Shown one piece after another: positions 1 through 6,445 of a stretch of 6,870 nt of DNA. Position numbers and translations under genes: made by a program. The stretch comes from CAZFAP01 sp964516325 (GTDB taxonomy: Bacteria > Auribacterota > JABMQX01): the NCBI GenBank assembly GCA_964516325.1, contig CAZFAP010000216.1, forward strand, positions 1-6,870, given 5' to 3'. Each line of letters begins with the position of its first letter. Positions within the stretch are counted from its first letter, which is position 1. The notes under the pieces were generated by a model, which saw only the letters and a program-made list of their open reading frames with translations, was not told the origin of the DNA and searched no databases.

Positions 1-751
1 GAAGGCCGTCGCTGATGACCACGATTACCTTTCGAGCGTCCTGCCGGAAGTCAAAGTCGGTGGCGTCGGTCGCAAGCATCAGGGCATCGTATGTCACGGT
101 CGGCACCCACGATTCCCTCCAGGCCCAGATATTGGCGTCAATCCACGGCCCAATTTCCTCCGCCTCCATGACTCCATGAAGCGGTAGAACGTAACCTCCG
201 CCAATTCCGGGAATGAAGGCGTAGCTAATCGCTCCGAAACGGAAATTCACGTGGCTCGACTGAAGGCGGTTCACAAATTCGTGAAGTTCCGAGCGTATCC
301 CGGGCATCTCGTCTGCCAGAGTCCCGGCGCTATCTACTACGAAAACAATGTCAAGCTTCTCCGCCGTTACCGACCTTTCCCAGAAGCCGGGTCCGTGGAA
401 CTGATAGCCAGGCTCGTCGAAGGTGATTGTCCGTTCCTGAATCACATCTCCCGATGGAGAGAGGAGAGCCTCGGTTAGCTGAAAATCGGCGAGGGTGAGG
501 CCCGTCACCCAATTTCCGCTTGAATCCTTTACCGAGACAGAGGCCCAGAGGAGGCCCTCATCCCACTGCGAGAAGTCGTTGATGGTCAACTGGCCTCCTG
601 ACGGGAGATGTGGGCTCTTCGCACCGCCCGGTGCCTCCCCTTCCCAGGCCAGCCCCACCGAAACCGCTGCTATAACGAATAGCGCGCGCAGAACTGGATT
701 GAGTGGACGAAGCAGCTTTTGCCAACCGAAATGCCCGACGAAGTTTCCCAT
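1..751 (-). CDS. Exported von Willebrand factor A (VWFA-related) domain protein, C-terminus outside window
   Basis: Partial gene; the first 250 residues are visible and it runs off the left edge. The start is the ATG at 751-749, six bases after a strong AAAGGAGGG ribosome binding site (766-758). Residues 12-36 form a signal peptide or signal anchor: basic residues, then LRALFVIAAVSVGLA. Residues 53-130 contain VSVKDSSGNWVTGLTLADF, which resembles the segment that precedes the vWA fold in VWFA-related bacterial proteins. The vWA fold starts near residue 132 (KLDIVFVVDSAGT, then TYDALMLAT and KVIVVISDG). The metal site is poor: the DxSxS position reads D140-S-A-G-T, so one of its serines is Ala. 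Asp248 of the later strand is kept. vWA domains usually mediate protein binding outside the cytoplasm; the partner here is unknown. The gene is divergent from the zinc-motif/ASH pair. Family assignment is firm, function is not. Confidence 0.85.
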   Translation of the reverse strand, partial: MGNFVGHFGWQKLLRPLNPVLRALFVIAAVSVGLAWEGEAPGGAKSPHLPSGGQLTINDFSQWDEGLLWASVSVKDSSGNWVTGLTLADFQLTEALLSPSGDVIQERTITFDEPGYQFHGPGFWERSVTAEKLDIVFVVDSAGTLADEMPGIRSELHEFVNRLQSSHVNFRFGAISYAFIPGIGGGYVLPLHGVMEAEEIGPWIDANIWAWRESWVPTVTYDALMLATDATDFDFRQDARKVIVVISDGL

Positions 752-1044
752 GACTGTCCCTCCTTTCCCCCCATGAAAAACTTGTCGCGGCAACATCTCA
801 GCGAATTGCCCGACGGCGGCTTGAAACACGCAGCCAAGCCCAGCATCGGCGCTCGTGGCGAGAAGACCATTAGCGAGATTGGCTTTCATTCAAGTTCACC
901 ACCCCCGTCAGGGCTTGCTTCGACCTGCCGCTGTAGAATTCATAGCACAGTGCGGGCGTGGATAGCAAGCCGAACTATCACATGCGTGCGCGTCCCCTCA
1001 CCCAATCCCAGGGGCGCCAAAACACCCTCCCTCGGAAACGTGCA

Positions 1045-1073
1045 TTGACTCCGTAGGTTCTGGGTGATATATA
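1045..1073 (+). promoter_or_regulatory. Sigma70-type promoter for the zinc-motif/ASH gene pair
   Basis: TTGACT at 1045-1050 is followed, after 17 bases, by TATATA at 1068-1073. Transcription would start near 1080, giving a leader of about 160 bases before the ATG at 1240. The pdxJ promoter shares the same 12 bases at its -10 region (TATATGAAAATG, here at 1070-1081), which supports both predictions. Confidence 0.6.
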
Positions 1074-1190
1074 TGAAAATGACGCTGGAGCTGCCGCGGT
1101 GAGGAATCCCGCCCAGCAACGCGAAAGACGGAGAGGCGAGAATATCTCTCGACGCTACGGCTCAGGAGCAAACGTCGTCCCAAACAGGCG

Positions 1191-1225
1191 TGCGCCCGTT
1201 CAAACCCCACGGGAGTTCGGGCGCA
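1191..1225 (+). promoter_or_regulatory. GC-rich hairpin abutting the ribosome binding site
   Basis: TGCGCCCG (1191-1198) pairs perfectly with CGGGCGCA (1218-1225), an 8-bp stem with a 19-base loop. The last A of the stem is the first base of the AGGAGG ribosome binding site (1225-1230) of the zinc-motif gene. A structure this close could modulate translation initiation or protect the mRNA. It matches no riboswitch class I recognise. Confidence 0.45.
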
Positions 1226-1239
1226 GGAGGTGTGAGATT

Positions 1240-2436
1240 ATGAAAACGAGTTGGGTGCTTGGTGTCGCTTTGGGGCTTTCAGTGCTTGTGGCATGCCCAG
1301 TTTTCGCAGACATCCTGGTTCTGAATAATGGGCAGGTCTATATCGGCCAGGTTTCCACGTCGCCCTCCGGGAGATACAAGATGACCAGCGAATATGGTGA
1401 CCAGTTCTTCCCGAAGGAGCAGGTCGCCAACTTCTGGGTGACCACGAAGGGCCTTGAAGCCGAGAGCTTCTATCAGGCGGGGCTTTTGGTCCTGGGCAAA
1501 GGCAATCAGGAGACCGCCCGCCAGCTTTTTGAAAAGTGCGTCGCGTTTGACGCCTCTTATCGGGATAAGTGTAACGCGGCTGTGACAGCCAGGCCGGCAA
1601 CCACACCCACAGCGGCGCAACCGGGCCTACCCATCACGACCATCACCACGCCGGCGCCTCAGGCGCAGCCCTACAGAGTCCAGTGCGCGGAATGCTCGGG
1701 CACCGGCACAATAATGCAGGGAAGCAGTCTTCGGGAGCAGGGCGGGGGCGAAAGGCCGCGTCCCTGCCCCATCTGCGGCGCCAGAGGGTTTAAGGATCTT
1801 CAGGTTCCCCCCGGATACGACATCTGCGCCGATTGCAGCGGTTTTGGGGCAACCCTCGGGGACACCGGCGGGTCCGAGAAGCAGCAAAGCTTCACCATCA
1901 AAAAGAACATGTGCCCGCGTTGCGCCGGTCGAGGCTTGGTCAAGGCGGCCTTCAAGCCCACCGAAGGAACCCCCGGGACCCAGGGTAGCATCATGGGGGT
2001 TTCGCCAGGCGGTTCCTCTCCGGCTCCGGGCAGCGCGCCGACCGGCGTTTATAACATCGTACGCGACCGTGCTAAGGACGTTGCTTCCGGTCGTCCGCCG
2101 GACCGCCCCATAGGCCCATCGGGAATCCGACCCGTCTCCCCGACACTCATTGAGCAGCCCACGTCCGCAGGCGGCGCCTCCGCGGCGCCAGCCCCAAGCG
2201 GGCAGACCGAGGAGGTTGTCGAAGAGAGTCCCTCGGGTTCCTCCGGCTCGTCCTCCGAGAAAAAGAGCGAGGAGTCCAAGAGCAGCGACGAGTCGGGCTC
2301 GTCATCCGACTACGATCAGCCCGGTTTCATCGGCAAGGTCAATAAACACAAGTGGTTCATAGTCATCGGAGGACTTGGCCTTTTGGTCTTTGCGGCGGTT
2401 ATGAACAAGATGAAAGCAAAAAAGGTGAGGAGGTGA
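1240..2436 (+). CDS. Exported membrane-anchored protein with four DnaJ-type CxxC zinc motifs
   Basis: 398 residues from the ATG at 1240, nine bases after AGGAGG. The frame stays open upstream to 1099, but this start has the ribosome site and gives a clean signal peptide (residues 1-23, cleavage after VFA). LVAC at 16-19 also fits a lipobox. Residues 24-67 (DILVLNNGQVYIGQV... FFPKEQVA) look like a small beta domain common in exported proteins; 73-113 resemble one TPR-like helical pair. Four motifs follow: C149/C152 (CAECSGTG), C176/C179 (CPICGARG), C196/C199 (CADCSGFG) and C225/C228 (CPRCAGRG). This is the pattern of the DnaJ cysteine-rich domain, which binds two zinc ions, but J and C-terminal DnaJ domains are absent. 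A Pro/Ser/Gly-rich linker (235-358) leads to one membrane helix (about 371-388) and a basic tail. Likely tethered to the inner membrane with the zinc domain outside the cytoplasm. The role is unknown; it forms a pair with the following gene. Confidence 0.85.
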   Translation: MKTSWVLGVALGLSVLVACPVFADILVLNNGQVYIGQVSTSPSGRYKMTSEYGDQFFPKEQVANFWVTTKGLEAESFYQAGLLVLGKGNQETARQLFEKCVAFDASYRDKCNAAVTARPATTPTAAQPGLPITTITTPAPQAQPYRVQCAECSGTGTIMQGSSLREQGGGERPRPCPICGARGFKDLQVPPGYDICADCSGFGATLGDTGGSEKQQSFTIKKNMCPRCAGRGLVKAAFKPTEGTPGTQGSIMGVSPGGSSPAPGSAPTGVYNIVRDRAKDVASGRPPDRPIGPSGIRPVSPTLIEQPTSAGGASAAPAPSGQTEEVVEESPSGSSGSSSEKKSEESKSSDESGSSSDYDQPGFIGKVNKHKWFIVIGGLGLLVFAAVMNKMKAKKVRR

Positions 2437-2438
2437 AA

Positions 2439-3890
2439 GTGGTCAAAACGCTCTGTTTAAAGGCGGCGCCCCCGGCCTGGGTTCTCGCCGTCGCCATCGT
2501 ATTTGCCTGCGCCCTGCACGCCGTCGCCCAGCTTACCCTGAGCCGAATGGTCTGGGATTTCCAGAGCATTGAGCAAGGAAGCGCCCCCAGCCAGAAAATT
2601 GTCCTGACAAACTCCGGCGATCAGCCCCTGAAAATCCAGAAGGTCGAGTTGCCGGAAGGTTGTTCGGTCAATCCCCAGCTTGCCGACAAGGAGATTAAGC
2701 CCAAGGAAAGCATCGAGGTAGAGTTCACGTTTGACTCCAAAGCCGCTCTCGGCAAGATTCAGCAGTACGCCTACCTCTCTTTGTCCGATTCGACGATTAT
2801 CCCTCTGACAGTCAAAGGCGAGGTTTATGCCAAGGCGCAGCCGAGACTGCGGGTCACACCGCCGTCGTGGGAATTCGGAACCGCCCCTGTCGGAGAGAGC
2901 CGACAACAAACCTTCAACTGCGAAAATGTCGGAACGGCGGAGCTGACCCTTCAAAAGGTCCAGGTTTACGACTCCCGCTTCCAGGTCATCCGCAACATCA
3001 CAAAGGACAAGGACGAGACAGGGTCGGTGGTCCTCGCCCCCGGACAAAGGACCGATTTCGCCATTTCTGTCACCGGCAGAGTCCCCGGCAAGTGCGAGGC
3101 CGATTTCTACATCGAATCGAACTCCGCTGGCGGGAAGTTCACGAAAGTCAGCCTCAAAGGGCACATGATAAGCAAGACCAGCGGCGTCGTGGTTTCACCG
3201 GACCTTTCCTCCTTCACGAATAATACGATGTACAAGGTCGAGGTGACGCGAACCGATAAGCTCGGAAAGCAGGAGAGCCTGACCGTCGAAAGAGACGGCC
3301 TGGGTTCCTTCCCACGCCCGCCCGAGCCTCGCACCGTGCCCGACCCCACGGATTACACGCTGACAATCAAGTTGGCCCGACCCACTCCGCCTCCTCCTCC
3401 CAAGCCGCCGGAGGAGAAGCCGCCCGCCGAGACGCCGTCGCCTAAACCGGAAGCGGCGCCCGCTGAGGCAAAGCCGCCTGAGCCGACAACCGCTCCTACA
3501 CCGACGGTAACACCGAAGCCGGAAGAATCCACTCAACCGAAAGAGCCGGGAAAAGAAGAGGAAAAGAAGCCGGAAGAGCCGAAGCCGGGCGAAGCGCCTT
3601 CGGAGAAGAAGGAAGGCGAGCAACCGACTCCCGAACCGGCGCCAAAGCCAGAGGAAGCGAAGCCTCCGGAAGGAGTGGCGCCCCCTCCTGCCGAGCCTGA
3701 GAAGCCGGAACAGGAGGAGAAGAAATCCGAGAAGCCGGGAGAAGAGCCAACGGCTCCTCCGGCGCCGGAGAAACAGGAAACCGAAAAAGCACCGGGCGAA
3801 TCGTCTGGAAAACCCGAGGAAGGCAAACCCGCGGAGACCCCCGCGCCCAGTCCTCCCGCTGAACCGCCAAAATCTCCCGAGGCAAAGTAG
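2439..3890 (+). CDS. Exported ASH/DUF1573-like tandem beta-sandwich protein with Pro/Glu/Lys-rich tail
   Basis: 483 residues from GTG at 2439, five bases after AGGAGG (2428-2433), which lies within the last codons of the upstream gene. A GTG at 2433 overlapping its stop is the alternative. Either way the genes are translationally coupled. Residues 1-30 are a signal peptide (hydrophobic WVLAVAIVFACALHAVA, cleavage before QLTLS). Two similar Ig-like repeats follow: about 33-130 (VWDFQSIEQGSAPSQKIVLTNSG... LKIQKVELPEGC) and 138-243 (SWEFGTAPVGESRQQTFNCENVG... LTLQKVQV). The WxFG...N.G...L.I..V pattern is that of ASH (ASPM/SPD-2/Hydin) and DUF1573 domains, seen in many exported bacterial proteins and usually taken as binding scaffolds. 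Residues 244-312 form a further, unassigned segment. Residues 315-483 are almost wholly Pro, Glu, Lys and Ala, like TonB-type spacers or wall-spanning linkers. No C-terminal membrane helix is present. Function unknown; probably periplasmic or surface. Confidence 0.85.
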   Translation: MVKTLCLKAAPPAWVLAVAIVFACALHAVAQLTLSRMVWDFQSIEQGSAPSQKIVLTNSGDQPLKIQKVELPEGCSVNPQLADKEIKPKESIEVEFTFDSKAALGKIQQYAYLSLSDSTIIPLTVKGEVYAKAQPRLRVTPPSWEFGTAPVGESRQQTFNCENVGTAELTLQKVQVYDSRFQVIRNITKDKDETGSVVLAPGQRTDFAISVTGRVPGKCEADFYIESNSAGGKFTKVSLKGHMISKTSGVVVSPDLSSFTNNTMYKVEVTRTDKLGKQESLTVERDGLGSFPRPPEPRTVPDPTDYTLTIKLARPTPPPPPKPPEEKPPAETPSPKPEAAPAEAKPPEPTTAPTPTVTPKPEESTQPKEPGKEEEKKPEEPKPGEAPSEKKEGEQPTPEPAPKPEEAKPPEGVAPPPAEPEKPEQEEKKSEKPGEEPTAPPAPEKQETEKAPGESSGKPEEGKPAETPAPSPPAEPPKSPEAK

Positions 3891-3948
3891 GCGACAAAGG
3901 GCTTTCGGGGAAGACGACTGGCCGGGAGAGATGAAGCCGCTGGCGGCG

Positions 3949-3990
3949 CAGCCGGCGACTCCCGGGATGCGCACGAAACGACGCCGGCTG
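3949..3990. repeat. Stem-loop between convergent genes
   Basis: CAGCCGGCG (3949-3957) and CGCCGGCTG (3982-3990) form a perfect 9-bp inverted repeat with a 24-base loop. It lies in the 112-base gap between the 3' ends of the ASH gene and rsmB. It could slow or end transcription from both sides, but no T-run follows on either strand, so it is not a canonical intrinsic terminator. Confidence 0.35.
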
Positions 3991-4002
3991 AAAGGACCGG
4001 GC

Positions 4003-5379
4003 TTACTTCTTCACGAGCCTCGCCGCGTAACCCCCGTCCCCGCCACCTGCTCGCGGGAGAAGAGCTTTTTCCTCCGTCAACTCAAAATCCCTTCTTTCGT
4101 CGAGAAACCGCTGGATGACTTCCTGGTTCTCCTCCGGCTCGATGCTGCACGTGCTATAAACGAGAACTCCGCCCTCTTTGAGAACGCGGCATCCGCTCAA
4201 TAGCAAGCGGCGCTGCGATGTCTTCAGCTCTTTCAGTTGTCGTTCCTTCAACCGCCACCTCGCCTCCACTCTCCGCCGCAGCACGCCGGTATTGGAGCAC
4301 GGGGCGTCAATCAACACGCGATCAAAGTCCGGTTTCAGGACCGAATCAATCTTTGTCCCTTGTGCGACCAGCGGCTGAACAATCCTCGTCCCCAGCCTCT
4401 CGATGTTCTCCCAGAGCAGCGGCATTTTCTCCCCATCAATATCGCACGCGACCACCAACCCGCGATTGCCCATGAGTTCCGCGATATGCGTGGCTTTCCC
4501 GCCCGGCGCACTGCACAGGTCAAGGACTCTTTCGCCCGCGCCCGGCGCCAGCATCCTCGTGGGAATCGTCGCGGACACATCCTGGAGGTAAAACAGCCCT
4601 TCCCGGAAGGAGCGCAGCCGCGAAATCCGCCTCCGACAACTGACAATCTCGATCATCTGCTCTTGTTCCAGCGCGACCGCCTCGACCCCGTCTTCCGCCA
4701 GCTTCTCGAGCAGCTCTTCCCTGCTCGTCCTGAGAATGTTGACCCTTGCCGTTATCGGCGGTGGAATGTTGTCGGCGGCGCAGACGGACTCGGCAGTCTC
4801 TTCGCCGAGTTGCCCGACCCACCTGCGAACGAGCCATTCCGGATGCGAATGAACAATCGAAAGATGCTCGATCACCCCTTCTTCTCGACGGGGAAAAGGA
4901 ATATCCGCCCTCCTTGCGGCGACTTTCCGGAGGACTGAGTTGACGAATCCCGCTGCCTTTCTCCTGGAAGTCACCCTCGCCAGCCGGACCGATTCGTTCA
5001 CCGCCGCGTAGTCCGGCACGCTCTCCATATAAACCAGTTGAAGGACGCCCAAACGAAGAATATCGAGAAGAAGCGGCTCGATCCTCTCGAGCGGCACGCC
5101 CGAGAATTTCTCGATGATCCAGTCCAGGGTCAGCCGCCTGCGAACCGCGCTGTACACCAGTTCCGTCGTCAGCGCTTCCTGTCGCCCGGGAGGGTGAATT
5201 TCTCCGAGGGCCTCCGAGAGAATCTCCGTAACCGAGCGGCGGCCTTTCACGCCCTCTCGCCTTGATAGGAACAAAACGTCCAAAGCCAGACCTCTGGCAC
5301 TTAGCGAGGCCAGGTCATCGTCCGCGTTTTGTTCCTCTATCTCGTCGTCATTCTCCACGCTTCCATGTCTCCGTACCAA
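4003..5379 (-). CDS. rsmB: 16S rRNA (cytosine-967-C5)-methyltransferase RsmB
   Basis: 458 residues, close to the 429 of the E. coli enzyme. The start is TTG at 5379-5377, five bases after AAGGA, with an in-frame TGA just upstream. RsmB uses S-adenosylmethionine to methylate C967 of 16S rRNA in the cytoplasm. Residues 27-155 form the NusB-like RNA-binding domain (for example YAAVNESVRLA and GFVNSVLRKV). Residues 260-458 are the Rossmann methyltransferase: SAM motif DLCSAPGGK (287-295), acidic ACDID (311-315), motif IV DAPCSNTGV with Cys361, and motif VI STCSIEPEEN with Cys411. By homology Cys411 is the nucleophile and Cys361 helps release the product. The end, GDGGYAARLVKK, matches the family's C-terminus, so the gene is complete. 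An acidic stretch of about 20 residues precedes the NusB domain and is unusual. It is divergent from pdxJ and convergent with the ASH gene. Confidence 0.97.
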   Translation of the reverse strand: MVRRHGSVENDDEIEEQNADDDLASLSARGLALDVLFLSRREGVKGRRSVTEILSEALGEIHPPGRQEALTTELVYSAVRRRLTLDWIIEKFSGVPLERIEPLLLDILRLGVLQLVYMESVPDYAAVNESVRLARVTSRRKAAGFVNSVLRKVAARRADIPFPRREEGVIEHLSIVHSHPEWLVRRWVGQLGEETAESVCAADNIPPPITARVNILRTSREELLEKLAEDGVEAVALEQEQMIEIVSCRRRISRLRSFREGLFYLQDVSATIPTRMLAPGAGERVLDLCSAPGGKATHIAELMGNRGLVVACDIDGEKMPLLWENIERLGTRIVQPLVAQGTKIDSVLKPDFDRVLIDAPCSNTGVLRRRVEARWRLKERQLKELKTSQRRLLLSGCRVLKEGGVLVYSTCSIEPEENQEVIQRFLDERRDFELTEEKALLPRAGGGDGGYAARLVKK

Positions 5380-5400
5380 CCCGGTCCTTCGTCAGGCCAG

Positions 5401-5460
5401 TTTTTGGACGGGATGACCGGATGAACAGGACTATCCCGGCTATCCTGTAATCCCGTTAAA
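5401..5460. repeat. Imperfect palindromic intergenic repeat
   Basis: ACGGGATGACCGGA (5408-5421) pairs with TCCTGTAATCCCGT (5443-5456) at 12 of 14 positions. An inner ACAGGA/TCCTGT pair (5425-5430, 5443-5448) offers an alternative fold, and T-rich and A-rich ends flank the element. The wording (cgggat...aacagga...tcctgtaatcccgtta) is like dispersed repeats I recall between genes in many environmental bacterial genomes. It sits between divergent starts, so it is not a terminator for either gene. Confidence 0.6.
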
Positions 5461-5471
5461 AGTTGCGGTTG

Positions 5472-5501
5472 TTGACACCGCCTCAGGCAAGATGCTATAT
5501 G
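5472..5501 (+). promoter_or_regulatory. pdxJ promoter
   Basis: A consensus TTGACA (5472-5477) is followed 18 bases later by TATATG (5496-5501), or 17 bases later by CTATAT. Transcription would start near 5508, about 35 bases before the pdxJ start. The -10 region and following bases repeat those of the promoter at 1045-1081. Confidence 0.7.
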
Positions 5502-5540
5502 AAAATGTAACTTCGTGGATAGATTTTTCAGGTCTTCGGG

Positions 5541-6287
5541 GTGCCAGAGATGATCAAGCTCGGAGTCAATGTTGACCACGTTGCGACCGTCCGCCAGGCT
5601 CGCAAGACCGTCGAGCCGGACCCGGTCTGGGCGGCGGCAATCTGTGAGCTTGCCGGGGCGAGGTGCGTCACCGTCCATCTTCGGGAGGACCGCCGGCACA
5701 TTCAGGACCGAGACGTCCGCATCCTCCGCCAGACCGTCCGAACGAAGCTCAACTTAGAGATGGCGAACGCCGAAGAAATCGTGGCCATCGCCCTCGAGCT
5801 AAGACCCGACCAATGCACCCTCGTCCCGGAAAAGCGACAGGAGGTTACGACCGAAGGCGGCCTCGACGTCGCGGGGAACCTGAAAGCAATTTCTCAGACT
5901 GTCCGAAAACTGCGCGATGCCGGAATCATCGTCAGCCTCTTCATTGACGCCGAGGAAAAGCAGATCAAAGCCTCCGCCGACTCCGGCGCCGAGTTCATCG
6001 AGCTTCACACGGGGAAATACGCCAATGCCCGCGACGAGGAATCGCAGTTGAAAGAGCTCCAGGTTCTGATTGACGGGGCGGAATTGGCTCTCAAATTGGG
6101 GCTTCGCGTCAACGCGGGGCACGGGCTGAACTACACCAACATCGGCGGAATGCGCAAAGTCCTGGGGCTTGAAGAGGTCAACATCGGGCACAGCATCATT
6201 TCCCGCGCCATCTTCGTGGGCCTCGAGGGAGCCGTCCGTGAGATGGTCGCCCTCCTCCAGGGCCCCGGCGGCTCAGCAAAGATTTAG
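5541..6287 (+). CDS. pdxJ: Pyridoxine 5'-phosphate synthase PdxJ
   Basis: 248 residues, the usual family length. PdxJ condenses 3-amino-2-oxopropyl phosphate with 1-deoxy-D-xylulose 5-phosphate to give pyridoxine 5'-phosphate, the last ring-forming step of the DXP-dependent vitamin B6 pathway in the cytoplasm. The TIM-barrel motifs are all present: LGVNVDHVATVRQAR (N10, D12, H13, R18), VTVHLREDRRHI (H46, R48, H53), NLEMA (E73), LVPEKRQEVTTEGGLDV (T103), NAGHGL (H194) and NIGHSII (216-217). The catalytic H46, E73 and H194 match His45, Glu72 and His193 of E. coli. The start is uncertain: GTG at 5541 or ATG at 5550. The ATG has GGGG about eight bases upstream and gives MIKLGVNVDH; the GTG version is closer in length to E. 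coli. It has its own promoter and no operon partner in view. Confidence 0.98.
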   Translation: MPEMIKLGVNVDHVATVRQARKTVEPDPVWAAAICELAGARCVTVHLREDRRHIQDRDVRILRQTVRTKLNLEMANAEEIVAIALELRPDQCTLVPEKRQEVTTEGGLDVAGNLKAISQTVRKLRDAGIIVSLFIDAEEKQIKASADSGAEFIELHTGKYANARDEESQLKELQVLIDGAELALKLGLRVNAGHGLNYTNIGGMRKVLGLEEVNIGHSIISRAIFVGLEGAVREMVALLQGPGGSAKI

Positions 6288-6332
6288 CCCGCAGTTACTG
6301 GCGGCGAGGTACAGGGTAGGTCTGCTGACGGC

Positions 6333-6370
6333 GCAGATGGAACCGCAGATGAACGCAGATGAACGCGGAT
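6333..6370 (+). repeat. Tandem GAACGCAGAT-type dispersed repeat
   Basis: Three near-copies follow each other: GAACCGCAGAT (6340-6350), GAACGCAGAT (6351-6360) and GAACGCGGAT (6361-6370), preceded by a partial GCAGATG (6333-6339). This is the motif family that, when mis-annotated as coding, gives MNADERG-like peptides across many bacterial genomes. It lies 45 bases beyond the pdxJ stop and is non-coding here. Confidence 0.75.
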
Positions 6371-6420
6371 TGCGATCCGGAAGGTCTTTCGGCGCAGTCG
6401 GGAGCGTCGTGACCGTTTCG

Positions 6421-6445
6421 GCCCGTCCACCCAAAGGTGACGGGC
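6421..6445. repeat. Strong hairpin upstream of the toxin-antitoxin operon
   Basis: GCCCGTC (6421-6427) pairs with GACGGGC (6439-6445). Inside, ACC (6429-6431) pairs with GGT (6436-6438) across a bulged C, closing a CAAA loop. The following bases are only partly T-rich (tataatccttcttgattt), so termination of pdxJ transcription here is possible but weakly supported. The right arm directly abuts a TATAAT. Confidence 0.45.

Larger units (their letters stand above)
752..1239. other. Non-coding gap between divergent envelope genes
   Basis: This 488-base stretch separates the start of the minus-strand vWA gene from the plus-strand zinc-motif gene. Small open frames cross it, but none has a convincing ribosome binding site or recognisable protein. 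The right half (about 1045-1239) holds a promoter and a structured leader, listed separately. In the left half (767-1040) I see nothing convincing. A minus-strand promoter for the vWA gene must lie there, but only weak matches were found. Confidence 0.6.

Noticed and set aside
719..1048. Plus-strand frame of 109 residues in the divergent gap
   Set aside because: It overlaps the start and ribosome site of the vWA gene, has no ribosome site and no recognisable composition.
1073..1102. Nine-codon leader peptide (MKMTLELPR) with GGGTGA upstream
   Set aside because: Its ATG falls inside the best -10 box, so it would lie upstream of the transcript start, and nothing in the peptide suggests attenuation.
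1099..1239. In-frame GTG start for the zinc-motif protein 47 codons upstream
   Set aside because: The ATG at 1240 has AGGAGG at good spacing and gives an N-terminal signal peptide; the extension would bury it and shows no recognisable domain.
2317..2433. C-terminal protein-sorting signal (PGF motif, membrane helix, basic tail) on the zinc-motif protein
   Set aside because: QPGFIG lies several residues before the helix and matches no sorting motif I know; a plain membrane anchor explains it.
2457..3164. Minus-strand frame of 235 residues inside the ASH gene
   Set aside because: Shadow of the real gene, whose domains, signal peptide and ribosome site are clear on the plus strand.
3195..3974. 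Long minus-strand frame opposite the Pro/Glu/Lys tail (259 residues, Arg/Leu-rich)
   Set aside because: It is the complement of low-complexity codons in the ASH gene, with no family resemblance.
4237..4938. Plus-strand frame of 233 residues inside rsmB
   Set aside because: Antisense shadow of a fully conserved rsmB; no motif of its own.
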